Below, one piece after another: positions 7,073 through 14,738 of a stretch of DNA of 21,485 nucleotides. The notes beneath the pieces are model-generated. The model worked only from the letters and a program-made list of their open reading frames with translations. It was not told where the DNA came from and searched no databases. Where the stretch lies: the NCBI GenBank assembly GCA_039816825.1, contig JBCBXA010000043.1, positions 1 through 21,485 on the forward strand. The letters run 5' to 3'. The position numbers were made by a program, and so were the translations under genes. The first letter of the stretch is position 1; every line of letters begins with the position of its first letter. The DNA is from JBCBXA01 sp039816825. Its GTDB lineage: Bacteria; Pseudomonadota; Alphaproteobacteria; Rhizobiales; Rhizobiaceae.

Positions 7073-7669
7073 GTGGAACAACAGAAAACTCCCCTGGAAA
7101 GCTTGAGAAATGCCGCGCTGTTTGCGCGCGCCTGCCTTTCTTCGCCAGCCGCCGTCGGTTCTATCATACCGAGCTCCAGATACAGTGCGGAGGTAATGAC
7201 TGAAGGTGTGAAGCCGGGCGGTACGGTCCTTGAGCTCGGCGCTGGAACGGGCGTCTTCACCAAGGCGCTGCTGGATAGGGGGGTGAAAGCTGCAGACATA
7301 GTGTTGGTAGAGCGGGAGGAGCGCTTCGTGCCCACATTGCGTGAGATGGCACCCGATGCGGAACTGTTGAATGACGATGCTTTTGCTCTGGCGAAGGAAT
7401 GGGCGGATGGCGGGCAGCGCTTCGATGTCGTGGTGTCGGGTCTTCCCTTCCTCAATTTCCCGAAGGAGCGTGCCTTGGAACTGCGAAACGATCTCCTTCG
7501 TTGTCTCAATCCGGGTGGTTGGATCTCACAGATCACATACGGTCCAAAATCACCGATTGCGCTGGCACCCGTCGATGGAATGAATGTCAGTGGTCATCGG
7601 ACAAAGCTGGTCTGGCGGAACCTGCCGCCAGCCCATATTTGGCGATACAGCCTGGGTGTTGCCAACTAG
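7073..7669 (+). CDS. pmtA: PmtA-like phospholipid N-methyltransferase
   Basis: Class I SAM-dependent methyltransferase of 198 residues. It matches the rhizobial PmtA family, which methylates phosphatidylethanolamine stepwise towards phosphatidylcholine at the inner membrane. Visible features: an amphipathic N terminus (FARACLSSPAAVGSIIPSS, about 17-35) typical of membrane-binding PmtA, SAM motif I LELGAGTG (53-60), VLVEREERF (77-85), the catalytic-region segment SGLPFLNFP (122-130), ITYGPKSPIA (154-163) and a C-terminal RNLPPAHIWRY (182-192). The start is GTG at 7073; an upstream ATG is out of frame. No neighbour is a lipid gene. Some relatives are annotated only as rRNA adenine methyltransferase-like, but the LPFLNFP and NIPPA-type blocks favour PmtA. 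The stop overlaps that of dadA in CTAG. Confidence 0.8.
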   Translation: MEQQKTPLESLRNAALFARACLSSPAAVGSIIPSSRYSAEVMTEGVKPGGTVLELGAGTGVFTKALLDRGVKAADIVLVEREERFVPTLREMAPDAELLNDDAFALAKEWADGGQRFDVVVSGLPFLNFPKERALELRNDLLRCLNPGGWISQITYGPKSPIALAPVDGMNVSGHRTKLVWRNLPPAHIWRYSLGVAN

Positions 7670-8913
7670 GGAGCGATGTTGGATCGGCTGGCGCTCAAGA
7701 CCCGCTCGGCAACGATCTCCGCTGTGGCCGCTGATAGGGTCCAGCCCAGATGGCCGTGACCTGTGTTGTAGAACACGCCCGACTTCGACCCCGCCTCGAC
7801 CTTCGGCATCATGGACGGCATCATGGGCCGCAGACCTGCCCACGGCACTGCGTGCTCGGTGGAGATGGTGGGGAACAATGTCTCGCACCATTTGACCAAT
7901 GGCTGAATGCGGTCGTCCCGGATGTCCTTGTTGTATCCGTTGAACTCGGCGGTTCCCGCGATCCGGAACCGTCTTGGGCCAAGCCGGCTGGATACGATTT
8001 TGGCTTTGTCGTCCAGAAGGCTGACGGTGGGTGCAGCGGCCTGGCTGTCGGCGTCATCCATCTGAACGGTGATCGAGTAGCCTTTCACGGGATAGACGTT
8101 CACCCTGTCACCCAGCGAAGCAGCGATGTTCCGACTGCCCACGCCGGCGCAAACGATCACAGCGTCAAACTTCTCCTCGCCGTGCCCCCCATCCGTGGAC
8201 CAGTTGATCGTGATGCCGTCTCCAGCGTGAGCGGTGTTTGTGCACCGGGTTTGATATCGAAACGCAACACCTTTGGCTTCGCATGCCTTGGACAGAGCCC
8301 TGGTGTAGGAGTGAATGTCTCCCGAAAAGTCTGATGGAGTGTAGAAGCCGCCCACCAGGTCGGCCTGAATGGATGGCTCGATCCGTCGTGCTTCTTCGCC
8401 GGAAATTTCGTGGCGCTCCAAGCCGCCCCGTTCCAAGAGCTTGTTGACCTTGCGGGCGTGCGCCAGTTCTTGTTGATCCTGGTAGATATGCAGGATTCCG
8501 CGATCCTCGACGTCGAACTCAAAGCCCTCGTTTTGTGCCCAGCTCTTCAGATGGCTGCGGGCCTCCATGGCCAGTTTAACGGTTTGGATGGTGTTGGCTT
8601 CATAGTTCGGGATGTTGCCCATGAACTGGGCCATCCAGGAGTACTTGTGCCAACTGGGCTTGGGGTTGACGAGCAGCGGCGCGCCCGGCTCAAACATCCA
8701 CTTGATGCCCTTGAAGATGGTTGCCCAGCGGGTCCAGACTTCCGCATTTGATGCTGACAGTTGCCCGCCATTGGCAAAGCTCGTCTCCATCGCCGCGTAG
8801 CGATTCTTGTCAAAAACGGTGACGTCGAAACCGCGCTGCGCAAGCGCGTAGGCCGTGGTGACCCCGGTGATCCCGGCGCCGATGATTGCGACGGATTGTA
8901 TTTTCTGAACCAT
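7666..8913 (-). CDS. dadA: D-amino acid dehydrogenase (DadA-type FAD oxidoreductase)
   Basis: A 415-residue FAD-dependent amine oxidoreductase (DAO family). The N-terminal GAGITG (12-17) begins the Rossmann fold, ETSFANGGQLSASNAEVW is the characteristic DadA block, and the C terminus carries PWAGLRPMMPSMMP and GHGHLGWTLSAATA, which close the FAD site. DadA enzymes oxidise D-amino acids to 2-oxo acids and pass electrons to the respiratory chain. The ATG at 8913 has AGGAG six bases upstream; the open frame to 8985 is part of the RNA leader. A tandem glycine riboswitch precedes the gene, so glycine, or a substrate tied to it such as sarcosine or a D-amino acid, probably controls or feeds this enzyme. 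Glycine oxidase activity is an alternative. Confidence 0.88.
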   Translation of the reverse strand: MVQKIQSVAIIGAGITGVTTAYALAQRGFDVTVFDKNRYAAMETSFANGGQLSASNAEVWTRWATIFKGIKWMFEPGAPLLVNPKPSWHKYSWMAQFMGNIPNYEANTIQTVKLAMEARSHLKSWAQNEGFEFDVEDRGILHIYQDQQELAHARKVNKLLERGGLERHEISGEEARRIEPSIQADLVGGFYTPSDFSGDIHSYTRALSKACEAKGVAFRYQTRCTNTAHAGDGITINWSTDGGHGEEKFDAVIVCAGVGSRNIAASLGDRVNVYPVKGYSITVQMDDADSQAAAPTVSLLDDKAKIVSSRLGPRRFRIAGTAEFNGYNKDIRDDRIQPLVKWCETLFPTISTEHAVPWAGLRPMMPSMMPKVEAGSKSGVFYNTGHGHLGWTLSAATAEIVAERVLSASRSNIAP

Positions 8914-8980
8914 AATAGGCTCCTGCAGATGGCGCATTTCGCGCTGTGGACGGTCGAGGCGCAACGCGCCCCGTGTTGGT

Positions 8981-9167
8981 CCCATCTGTCACGAACCTGA
9001 GAGCTTGGCGGGCGGCGTTTGACGTTCGCTCCGCTTTCTCCTTCGGTGGGCACTTTGGTGCCGCTCTCCAGATAGCCGATTGTCGGGCAGTCCCTGTGCC
9101 TGAGAGTTTCCGGGGCGTTGCTCCTTCGGCGTCAAACGGTTTGGATCCGCCTGATCTCTCCTGCCGC
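8981..9167 (-). promoter_or_regulatory. Tandem glycine riboswitch
   Basis: Two glycine aptamers lie in series on the minus strand. Aptamer I starts near 9167 (GGCAGGAGAGATCAGG) and has the conserved GCCGAAGGAGCAA (9130-9118) and ACTCTCAGGCACAGGGAC (9107-9090). Aptamer II starts with ATCTGGAGAGCGGCACC near 9072 and has ACCGAAGGAGAAAGCGG (9047-9031) and GCTCTCAGGTT plus GACAGATGGG (9005-8981). Both show the paired purine-rich internal loops of the gcvT class. The 67 bases between aptamer II and the dadA ATG form GC-rich hairpins (GGCGC/GCGCC) without a clear U-tract, so control may be translational. Confidence 0.92.
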
Positions 9168-9292
9168 AATCTTGATTGGCTTTATGACAGATACACCGAT
9201 AAATAGCGCTGCAAAAGCCAGCATTTCAGTCAGTGAGCTGATTTTTTGGGCGCTCTGAAAGAGCTGGCGTTGCGAAGCTGATGGCCGTCACT

Positions 9293-10246
9293 CTAGCGGC
9301 GACGTTTGCCGAAGGAGTTGCTGGGTGTGCCCCGGAAGCATTTGATGATCCACGGATAGGTCTCGGTGGCGTAGTAGCCATATTGCCCGTCTACCGTCAT
9401 GCCGTTGCACTCGTCGAGGTCGCCCTGTCCGGTGAACTCCCAGTCCGCAACATAATAGCCAGTGTAGGTTCCGCCAGGGCTGCCATTGCCCGATGGCCTT
9501 GAGCCCTGCTTGAGACGATAGCCGGAAGTCGCCTTTCGGACCGTTCCGCTGGCATCTTTGAAGTAGCCGTTGAAGATCGGGAAGCCGTCGGCGGCGAAGC
9601 CAATTACCGTTGAGCCTGTGATCGGACCGCTTGTACCTGCCAAGGCCATCGGGTTGGCATGGTAGTGATACGTGCCATCGGGCTGGCTGTGGCCGTGATT
9701 GGTGTCTTCACCGAAGAAGTTTCCGGCAGATGGCGGATCGATCAGCCAGGGATGTGTGTCGGAGCAGCCGGCCGGCGTGTTGCCGTTTGCGTCGGTGCGG
9801 CGGGCGCTGGGATCGTAGCAGCCTGCCGAGAGAACATCGACTGGAACGCCATTCAGCATCACTGCGTCGTAGCTGCTGTGTGTGAGGCGCGTGACGGTCG
9901 AGTTCAGCAGAGGGTTACGCGAGACCGAGAAGCTGAGATTCTGGGGCTGCATGGCGTTTCGAAACGATGTCGGGCCGTCATTCACATCATGATTGGGAAT
10001 GGCACTTGACTGGATGGTGCATGTGTTCCCGTCAGTGCTGACCGAGATCTGACCGGTGTAGGATGTGTTGCGTTTCACATCCGTCGATGAAGTGGTGTTC
10101 TTGCCAACATGGTCGGCGCAATCGGCTGAGGCGTTGCTCAGAACGGCCCCGTTGAGGGTGCCTGCGGTGGCCAACACCCCTGCAGATGTGCACCCCACCA
10201 GGCCGATGGCTGCTGCGAGGACTGCGTTGAACTTAAGTGATGTCAT
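9293..10246 (-). CDS. YHYH-domain lipoprotein
   Basis: A 317-residue exported protein. The first 19 residues form a lipoprotein signal peptide (hydrophobic stretch AVLAAAIGLVG ending in the lipobox LVGC, Cys19). The mature part is rich in Asn, Ser, Thr and Gly. It carries NHGHSQPDGTYHYHANP (YHYH at 193-196) and IGFAADGFPIFNGYF, the core of the YHYH protein family (Pfam PF14240), whose function is not known. The His-rich core suggests metal binding, which is inference. Cysteines at 43, 76, 143 and 161 could form disulfides. The ATG at 10246 puts the signal peptide at the N terminus; the earlier start at 10291 would bury it. It stands between carB and the riboswitch-controlled dadA and shares no obvious role with them. 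Confidence 0.85.
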   Translation of the reverse strand: MTSLKFNAVLAAAIGLVGCTSAGVLATAGTLNGAVLSNASADCADHVGKNTTSSTDVKRNTSYTGQISVSTDGNTCTIQSSAIPNHDVNDGPTSFRNAMQPQNLSFSVSRNPLLNSTVTRLTHSSYDAVMLNGVPVDVLSAGCYDPSARRTDANGNTPAGCSDTHPWLIDPPSAGNFFGEDTNHGHSQPDGTYHYHANPMALAGTSGPITGSTVIGFAADGFPIFNGYFKDASGTVRKATSGYRLKQGSRPSGNGSPGGTYTGYYVADWEFTGQGDLDECNGMTVDGQYGYYATETYPWIIKCFRGTPSNSFGKRRR

Positions 10247-10346
10247 GGGTCTTCTGCCGAAATTTCTCTGTCGACCCAACATGGCACCCAAGCGCTGGGC
10301 GGGTCGAATTAAAAACCGGACATAAACAAGACGATTTGGAAAGACT

Positions 10347-10365
10347 GGCGCAGCATTGCCGCGCC
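10347..10365 (-). terminator. Hairpin directly after carB
   Basis: On the minus strand GGCGCGGC (10365-10358) pairs with GCTGCGCC (10354-10347) around a three-base loop, giving eight pairs including one G-U. It starts at the base after the carB stop codon and is followed by AGTCTTTCC, a weak U-tract. Probable carB transcript end or partial terminator before the YHYH gene. Confidence 0.55.
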
Positions 10366-13300
10366 TTATGCCGCCTCGAAGTAGCTCTGGAGCGCGCGCA
10401 CGGACATGTCGCCTTTGGCCATCGCTTCAATCGCCTGGCTGGCGGCCACGGCTCCTGAAACGGTGGTGAAATAGGGCACCTTGTTCATCAGTGCTGCCCG
10501 ACGCAGGGATCGGCTGTCGCTGACCGCCTTGGACGAGCGCGTCGTGTTGATGACCAACTGGACCTGGCCGTTGGTGATGGCGTCAACAATGTTGGGCCGG
10601 CCCTCCAGCACCTTTTTCATGCGGCTGACGTCGAGGCCCTGCTCACGCAGATAGTCGCCGGTGCCACCCGTAGCTGTCAGGGCAAAGCCCAGTTCAGAGA
10701 GCCGCTGGGCTGCGGGCAGGACACGCTCCCGGTCATCATCATGCACGGAGATGAAGACCGTGCCGCTGGCCGGAAGGCGCGTGCCGCCGCCCAATTGCGA
10801 CTTGGCAAAAGCCATGGCGTAGTCCGTGTCGAGGCCCATGACTTCACCGGTGGACCGCATCTCCGGTCCAAGGAGCGTGTCGACACCGGGGAAGCGTGCA
10901 AACGGAAAGACGGCCTCCTTGACCGCAATATGGTCCAGAGCGCGGGGCGTTGGCCGCGGGCCGTAGGCCGTCAGTGCCTGCTCCAGCGTTTCTCCTGCCA
11001 TCAGGCGCGTTGCCATTTTGGCAATCGGCGCACCCACGGTTTTGGCGACGAATGGGACAGTCCGGGAGGCGCGCGGGTTTACCTCCAGAATGAAGATCTC
11101 ACCGTCCTTGATGGCGAACTGTGTGTTCATGAGCCCTTTGACACCGAGGGCCCGAGCCAGTTTTTCGGACTGCCGCCCAAGTTCCTTGCGTGTCTCAGCG
11201 TCGAGGCTGTGGGCCGGGAGCGAGCATGCGCTGTCGCCGGAGTGAATTCCGGCCTCTTCAATGTGTTCCATAATGCCGGCCACGAAGACGTTCTGGCCGT
11301 CAGACAGGCAGTCCACGTCCACTTCGATGGCGTTGACCAGATAGGTGTCGATCAGCACGGGGCTGTCACCGGAGACAACCACCGCCTCGCGGATGTAACG
11401 CTCGAACTGGGCTTCGGTGCGCACGATTTCCATTGCTCGACCACCGAGCACGTAGGATGGGCGGATGACGGCGGGATAGCCGATGGCGTTGACGATCTCG
11501 CGGGCTTCTTCCTCAGAGCGCGCGATGCCGTTCTTTGGTTGCTTCAGGTTCTGCTCGTCCAACAACTGCTTGAACCGGTCGCGATCCTCGGCGAGGTCTA
11601 TCGCGTCGGGAGACGTCCCGAGAATGGGTATGCCCGCATCCTCGAGTGCATTGGCCAATTTGAGAGGCGTTTGCCCGCCGAACTGGACGATCACGCCCAA
11701 AAGCTCTCCGGAACTCTGCTCGACCTTGAGGATCTCCATCACGTCTTCTGCGGTCAGCGGCTCGAAGTAGAGCCGGTCTGAGGTGTCATAGTCGGTCGAG
11801 ACGGTCTCCGGGTTGCAGTTGACCATCACGCTTTCAATGCCGAGATCTTCCAACGCAAAGGCGGCGTGGCAGCAGCAATAGTCGAACTCGATGCCCTGGC
11901 CGATCCGGTTCGGACCACCGCCCAGAATAACCACCTTCTTTCGGTCCGATGCCTCCGCTTCGGATGCCAAGGCACCTGCAAAGGGCGTCTCATAGGTAGA
12001 GTACATATAAGGCGTGGGGGACGCGAATTCGGCGGCGCAGGTATCGATGCGCTTGTAGGCAGGATGAACGTCCAGAGCGCGGCGTTTGGCGCGCACATCT
12101 GCTTCCCTGGTGCCGGTGAGGGTGGCCAGACGCGCGTCTGAAAAGCCGAGTGCCTTCACCGAGCGCATGTTCTCAGCATCGCCAGGCAGGCCGTGGGCCT
12201 TCACCCGCTTTTCCATGGCGACGATCTTTTCCATCTCGCGCAGGAACCATGGATCGACGGCGCAGCACTCATGGATAAACTCCACTGAAGCGCCGGCCCG
12301 CAGCGCTTCACCGATCTGCAAGATCCGATCAGGCGTGGGTTTGGACAGGACGGCGCGGAGAGCGTTCTTGTCGTCTCCTTCACCAAGCCCCTCGATGGCG
12401 ATTTCGTCCAAACCATCGAGGCCGGTCTCGAGGCCACGCAACGCCTTCTGGAAGCTCTCGGCAAAGGTCCGACCAATGGCCATGACTTCGCCCACCGATT
12501 TCATGGCGGTGGTCAGGTATGGCTCAGAGCCGGGGAATTTTTCAAAGGCAAAGCGCGGGATTTTGGTGACGACATAGTCGATGCTGGGCTCGAAGCTGGC
12601 CGGTGTCGCGCCGCCGGTAATGTCGTTCTCCAACTCATCCAGCGTGTAGCCGACGGCCAGCTTGGCAGCGACCTTGGCGATCGGGAAGCCGGTTGCTTTG
12701 GACGCAAGCGCAGACGAACGCGACACACGCGGGTTCATTTCGATCACAACGAGACGCCCATTGTCCGGATTGACGGCGAACTGCACGTTCGAGCCGCCGG
12801 TCTCCACGCCGATCTCCCGCAGCACCGCAATCGAAGCGTTGCGCATGATCTGATATTCTTTGTCCGTCAGCGTCAGAGCCGGGGCGACGGTGATAGAGTC
12901 TCCCGTGTGCACGCCCATGGGGTCGAGGTTCTCGATGGAGCAGACGATGATGCAATTGTCCGCTCGGTCGCGGACCACTTCCATCTCATACTCTTTCCAC
13001 CCGAGAACGCTTTCTTCCACCAACACTTCGTTGGTGGGGGAGGCCTCGACGCCGCGAAGCACGATCTCGTAAAGCTCGTCTAGCGTGTATGCGATGCCGC
13101 CACCGGTGCCGCCCATGGTGAAGGAGGGGCGCACGATGGCTGGCAGGCCAACGATCTGGCTGGCTTTGAGGGCCTGCAACTGCGCAGTGAGCCGGTGTTC
13201 TTCGTTCCGATTGGTTTCTCCCAGCGCCCAATCCGCCTCAAAATCGGCCAGAGCTTCTGCACGCTTGGCAGCATCATTGTGCTTGTTCTCAACTGCGGTA

Positions 13301-13797
13301 ATGCGCGCCTCGCGCTCCTTTGCGAAACGCCGCTTCAGTTCCGACGTGTTCACAAAGCTCGCGCGTGGTGTCTCGAGGCCGATCTTCTGCATCGCTTTGC
13401 GGAAGAGGTCGCGGTCTTCAGCCTTGTCGATGGCCTTGGCGTCGGCGCCGATCATCTGAACGTTGTACTTTTCGAGAACGCCCATCTGCTGCAGGCTCAG
13501 CGCCGTGTTCAGACCTGTCTGTCCGCCCATGGTTGGCAGCACGGCGTCTGGCCGTTCGGCGGCGATGATTTTCTCGACGATCTCTGGCGTGATGGGCTCG
13601 ATGTAAGTCGCGTCCGCCATGTTCGGGTCGGTCATGATCGTGGCGGGGTTCGAGTTCACCAGTATGATCCGGTAACCCTCCTCCCGCAGAGCTTTGCAGG
13701 CCTGTGTGCCAGAATAGTCAAATTCGCAGGCCTGACCGATGACAATGGGTCCGGCACCGATGATGAGGATGGACTTGATGTCGGTTCTCTTCGGCAT
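10366..13797 (-). CDS. carB: Carbamoyl-phosphate synthase large subunit
   Basis: Synthesises carbamoyl phosphate for pyrimidines and arginine, using ammonia delivered by CarA, bicarbonate and two ATP. The 1143-residue product has two ATP-grasp halves (each opening with a P-loop-like block: ILIIGAGPIVIGQACEFDYSG at the start and VVILGGGPNRIGQGIEFDYC in the middle) and a C-terminal allosteric MGS-like domain (ISVHDDDRERVLP to the end). Relative to the E. coli enzyme (about 1073 residues) there is a charged helical insert at about 153-208, just before VGLPAIVRPSFTMGGTGGG; I recall the same insert in Rhizobiales CarB. The ATG at 13797 has GAGGG seven bases upstream. carA is not adjacent but about 5 kb away on the same strand. 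Confidence 0.98.
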   Translation of the reverse strand: MPKRTDIKSILIIGAGPIVIGQACEFDYSGTQACKALREEGYRIILVNSNPATIMTDPNMADATYIEPITPEIVEKIIAAERPDAVLPTMGGQTGLNTALSLQQMGVLEKYNVQMIGADAKAIDKAEDRDLFRKAMQKIGLETPRASFVNTSELKRRFAKEREARITAVENKHNDAAKRAEALADFEADWALGETNRNEEHRLTAQLQALKASQIVGLPAIVRPSFTMGGTGGGIAYTLDELYEIVLRGVEASPTNEVLVEESVLGWKEYEMEVVRDRADNCIIVCSIENLDPMGVHTGDSITVAPALTLTDKEYQIMRNASIAVLREIGVETGGSNVQFAVNPDNGRLVVIEMNPRVSRSSALASKATGFPIAKVAAKLAVGYTLDELENDITGGATPASFEPSIDYVVTKIPRFAFEKFPGSEPYLTTAMKSVGEVMAIGRTFAESFQKALRGLETGLDGLDEIAIEGLGEGDDKNALRAVLSKPTPDRILQIGEALRAGASVEFIHECCAVDPWFLREMEKIVAMEKRVKAHGLPGDAENMRSVKALGFSDARLATLTGTREADVRAKRRALDVHPAYKRIDTCAAEFASPTPYMYSTYETPFAGALASEAEASDRKKVVILGGGPNRIGQGIEFDYCCCHAAFALEDLGIESVMVNCNPETVSTDYDTSDRLYFEPLTAEDVMEILKVEQSSGELLGVIVQFGGQTPLKLANALEDAGIPILGTSPDAIDLAEDRDRFKQLLDEQNLKQPKNGIARSEEEAREIVNAIGYPAVIRPSYVLGGRAMEIVRTEAQFERYIREAVVVSGDSPVLIDTYLVNAIEVDVDCLSDGQNVFVAGIMEHIEEAGIHSGDSACSLPAHSLDAETRKELGRQSEKLARALGVKGLMNTQFAIKDGEIFILEVNPRASRTVPFVAKTVGAPIAKMATRLMAGETLEQALTAYGPRPTPRALDHIAVKEAVFPFARFPGVDTLLGPEMRSTGEVMGLDTDYAMAFAKSQLGGGTRLPASGTVFISVHDDDRERVLPAAQRLSELGFALTATGGTGDYLREQGLDVSRMKKVLEGRPNIVDAITNGQVQLVINTTRSSKAVSDSRSLRRAALMNKVPYFTTVSGAVAASQAIEAMAKGDMSVRALQSYFEAA

Positions 13798-13934
13798 GTC
13801 ATTCCCTCACAGCGGCGCAGTTTTGCAGGCGCAGGCGATCCCTCCCGTGCCAGGGCAGGTCGCGTCAAGTTCATTTGGCTGAAGCTGGCTTATAGGGAAG
13901 CGATGGGCCGTAAGAAAGCCCTCCACCGCGCTCT

Positions 13935-14231
13935 TTAAGTCTTCTTTCCCGGTTTCCCACTGGTGGGCCGATTGCCGGACTTGGTTGTGCCGTCCGCAGT
14001 GCGCTTTGAGCGGGGCAGTTTCTCGGCTTTGATGCCGTCAAAGGTGAGAACGTGCTTGGAAACGGCAAAGCACGCCAGCTCGACGGTGAGGGGTATTTCC
14101 ACCGCTTTACCCTCGCGCTCGCCCTTCTCGTAATACTGGATCATGCGCTTGCGCAGACCCAGGCGGTCGGCCGCTTCCTTCTGCCTCAGACCCATGCCCT
14201 TGCGCCAGGCCTTGAACTCGTCTGGCGTCAT
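13935..14231 (-). CDS. Small XRE-family helix-turn-helix protein
   Basis: A 98-residue protein whose first 55 residues form a helix-turn-helix: MTPDEFKAWRKGMGL, then RQKEAADRLGLRKRMIQYYEKGER, resembling Cro/C1-type DNA-binding domains. The C-terminal 25 residues are rich in Lys, Arg, Ser and Thr (ending GKPGKKT) and probably disordered. The ATG at 14231 has GGGAGG six bases upstream; the open frame up to 14330 is not needed. It lies upstream of carB on the same strand with 137 bases between, and is divergent from the small ORF at 14478. Direct repeats ACAGGTGGC (14304-14312 and 14349-14357) and a palindrome (14363-14383) in its upstream region are candidate autoregulatory sites. Target genes unknown. 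Confidence 0.8.
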   Translation of the reverse strand: MTPDEFKAWRKGMGLRQKEAADRLGLRKRMIQYYEKGEREGKAVEIPLTVELACFAVSKHVLTFDGIKAEKLPRSKRTADGTTKSGNRPTSGKPGKKT

Positions 14232-14294
14232 CTCGGCCTCCCGCCACGCACCCCAATTCGGGGCCTGTTTAGTCGGCTCTGGTTGTGAACGAAA

Positions 14295-14311
14295 CCACCT
14301 TCTACAGGTGG
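14295..14311. other. CCACCT/AGGTGG hairpin upstream of the XRE gene
   Basis: Six-base perfect arms CCACCT (14295-14300) and AGGTGG (14306-14311) enclose a five-base loop. The right arm belongs to one copy of the direct repeat ACAGGTGGC, whose second copy begins 45 bases further on (14349). On the minus strand it is followed by TTTCGTT. It could be an operator half-site pair or a leader hairpin of the XRE gene. Confidence 0.35.
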
Positions 14312-14319
14312 CGTTAACG

Positions 14320-14344
14320 AAAAAGCGCACTCAATGCGTCTTTT
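14320..14344. terminator. Bidirectional terminator-like hairpin
   Basis: GCGCA (14325-14329) pairs with TGCGT (14335-14339) around CTCAA, flanked by a five-base A-run on the left and CTTTT on the right, so both strands give a short stem followed by U-rich sequence. It lies between two divergent genes, where no transcript should normally end, so it may act as an attenuator or be part of an operator. Confidence 0.3.
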
Positions 14345-14362
14345 GTTGACAGGTGGCATTCC

Positions 14363-14383
14363 TTGATTCATTCTATGATTCAA
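14363..14383. promoter_or_regulatory. 21-bp imperfect palindrome with two GANTC sites
   Basis: Arms TTGATTCAT (14363-14371) and ATGATTCAA (14375-14383) match as inverted repeats at eight of nine positions around a TCT centre. Each arm contains GATTC (14365-14369 and 14377-14381), the GANTC target of the alphaproteobacterial methylase CcrM. A TATGAT box (14374-14379) overlaps it, and TTGACA lies upstream (14346-14351), though 22 bases from that box. Probable regulatory site for the 14478 ORF or the XRE gene. Confidence 0.4.
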
Positions 14384-14477
14384 CGCGTTCGAGAATTTCT
14401 CTCAGAGAAGCCAGCGCAAAACCACTGTGGGTGCAGGGAGTACAAGACAGCCCACGTGTCTATGGAAAGGACACACT

Positions 14478-14621
14478 ATGCTTTCAGATATCGTCGTTGG
14501 CCGCGCGCAGCAGCGCTTGGATCACATTGATCTTCACCGCCACGCGCAGCTCAGCTGCAAGCCATGGCGCATCAGCCAGATCTATCGCAGCATCACGCAT
14601 CTCTTCCGCACAAAGCGCTGA
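14478..14621 (+). CDS. Small basic protein, 47 residues, function unknown
   Basis: Short frame beginning MLSDIVVGRAQQRLDH and ending SITHLFRTKR. It has a strong ribosome site (GGAAAGG ending seven bases before the ATG) and lies in an otherwise empty divergent gap. The product is basic and rich in His and Arg, with a possibly amphipathic helix (RISQIYRSITHLFR) at the C terminus. I do not recognise a family; it is about the size of DUF1127 proteins but lacks their signature. Upstream are a palindrome with two GANTC sites and an unusual hairpin. It could be a real small protein or a leader peptide; no downstream terminator is obvious. Confidence 0.5.
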   Translation: MLSDIVVGRAQQRLDHIDLHRHAQLSCKPWRISQIYRSITHLFRTKR

Positions 14622-14738
14622 AGCAACACTGACTATTTTACCCGATGCGGGTGACAGTGGTCGAAGACCCTGTAAATTGACGAGCTAGGGTCAGGCGAAG
14701 CGGCCTGCGCACCCATATTGCAATTTGCGGAGTTTCCC

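Noticed and set aside
9251..9265. GCTCT-GAA-AGAGC hairpin as a terminator for the YHYH gene
   Set aside because: Only five pairs, and the following sequence on the minus strand is not U-rich.
10741..11781. Long 346-codon plus-strand ORF opposite carB
   Set aside because: Antisense shadow of carB; its composition reflects the reverse reading of a GC-rich gene.
14353..14688. 111-codon plus-strand ORF overlapping the 47-residue ORF
   Set aside because: Non-ATG start without a ribosome site and Ser/Ala-rich composition typical of an off-frame reading.
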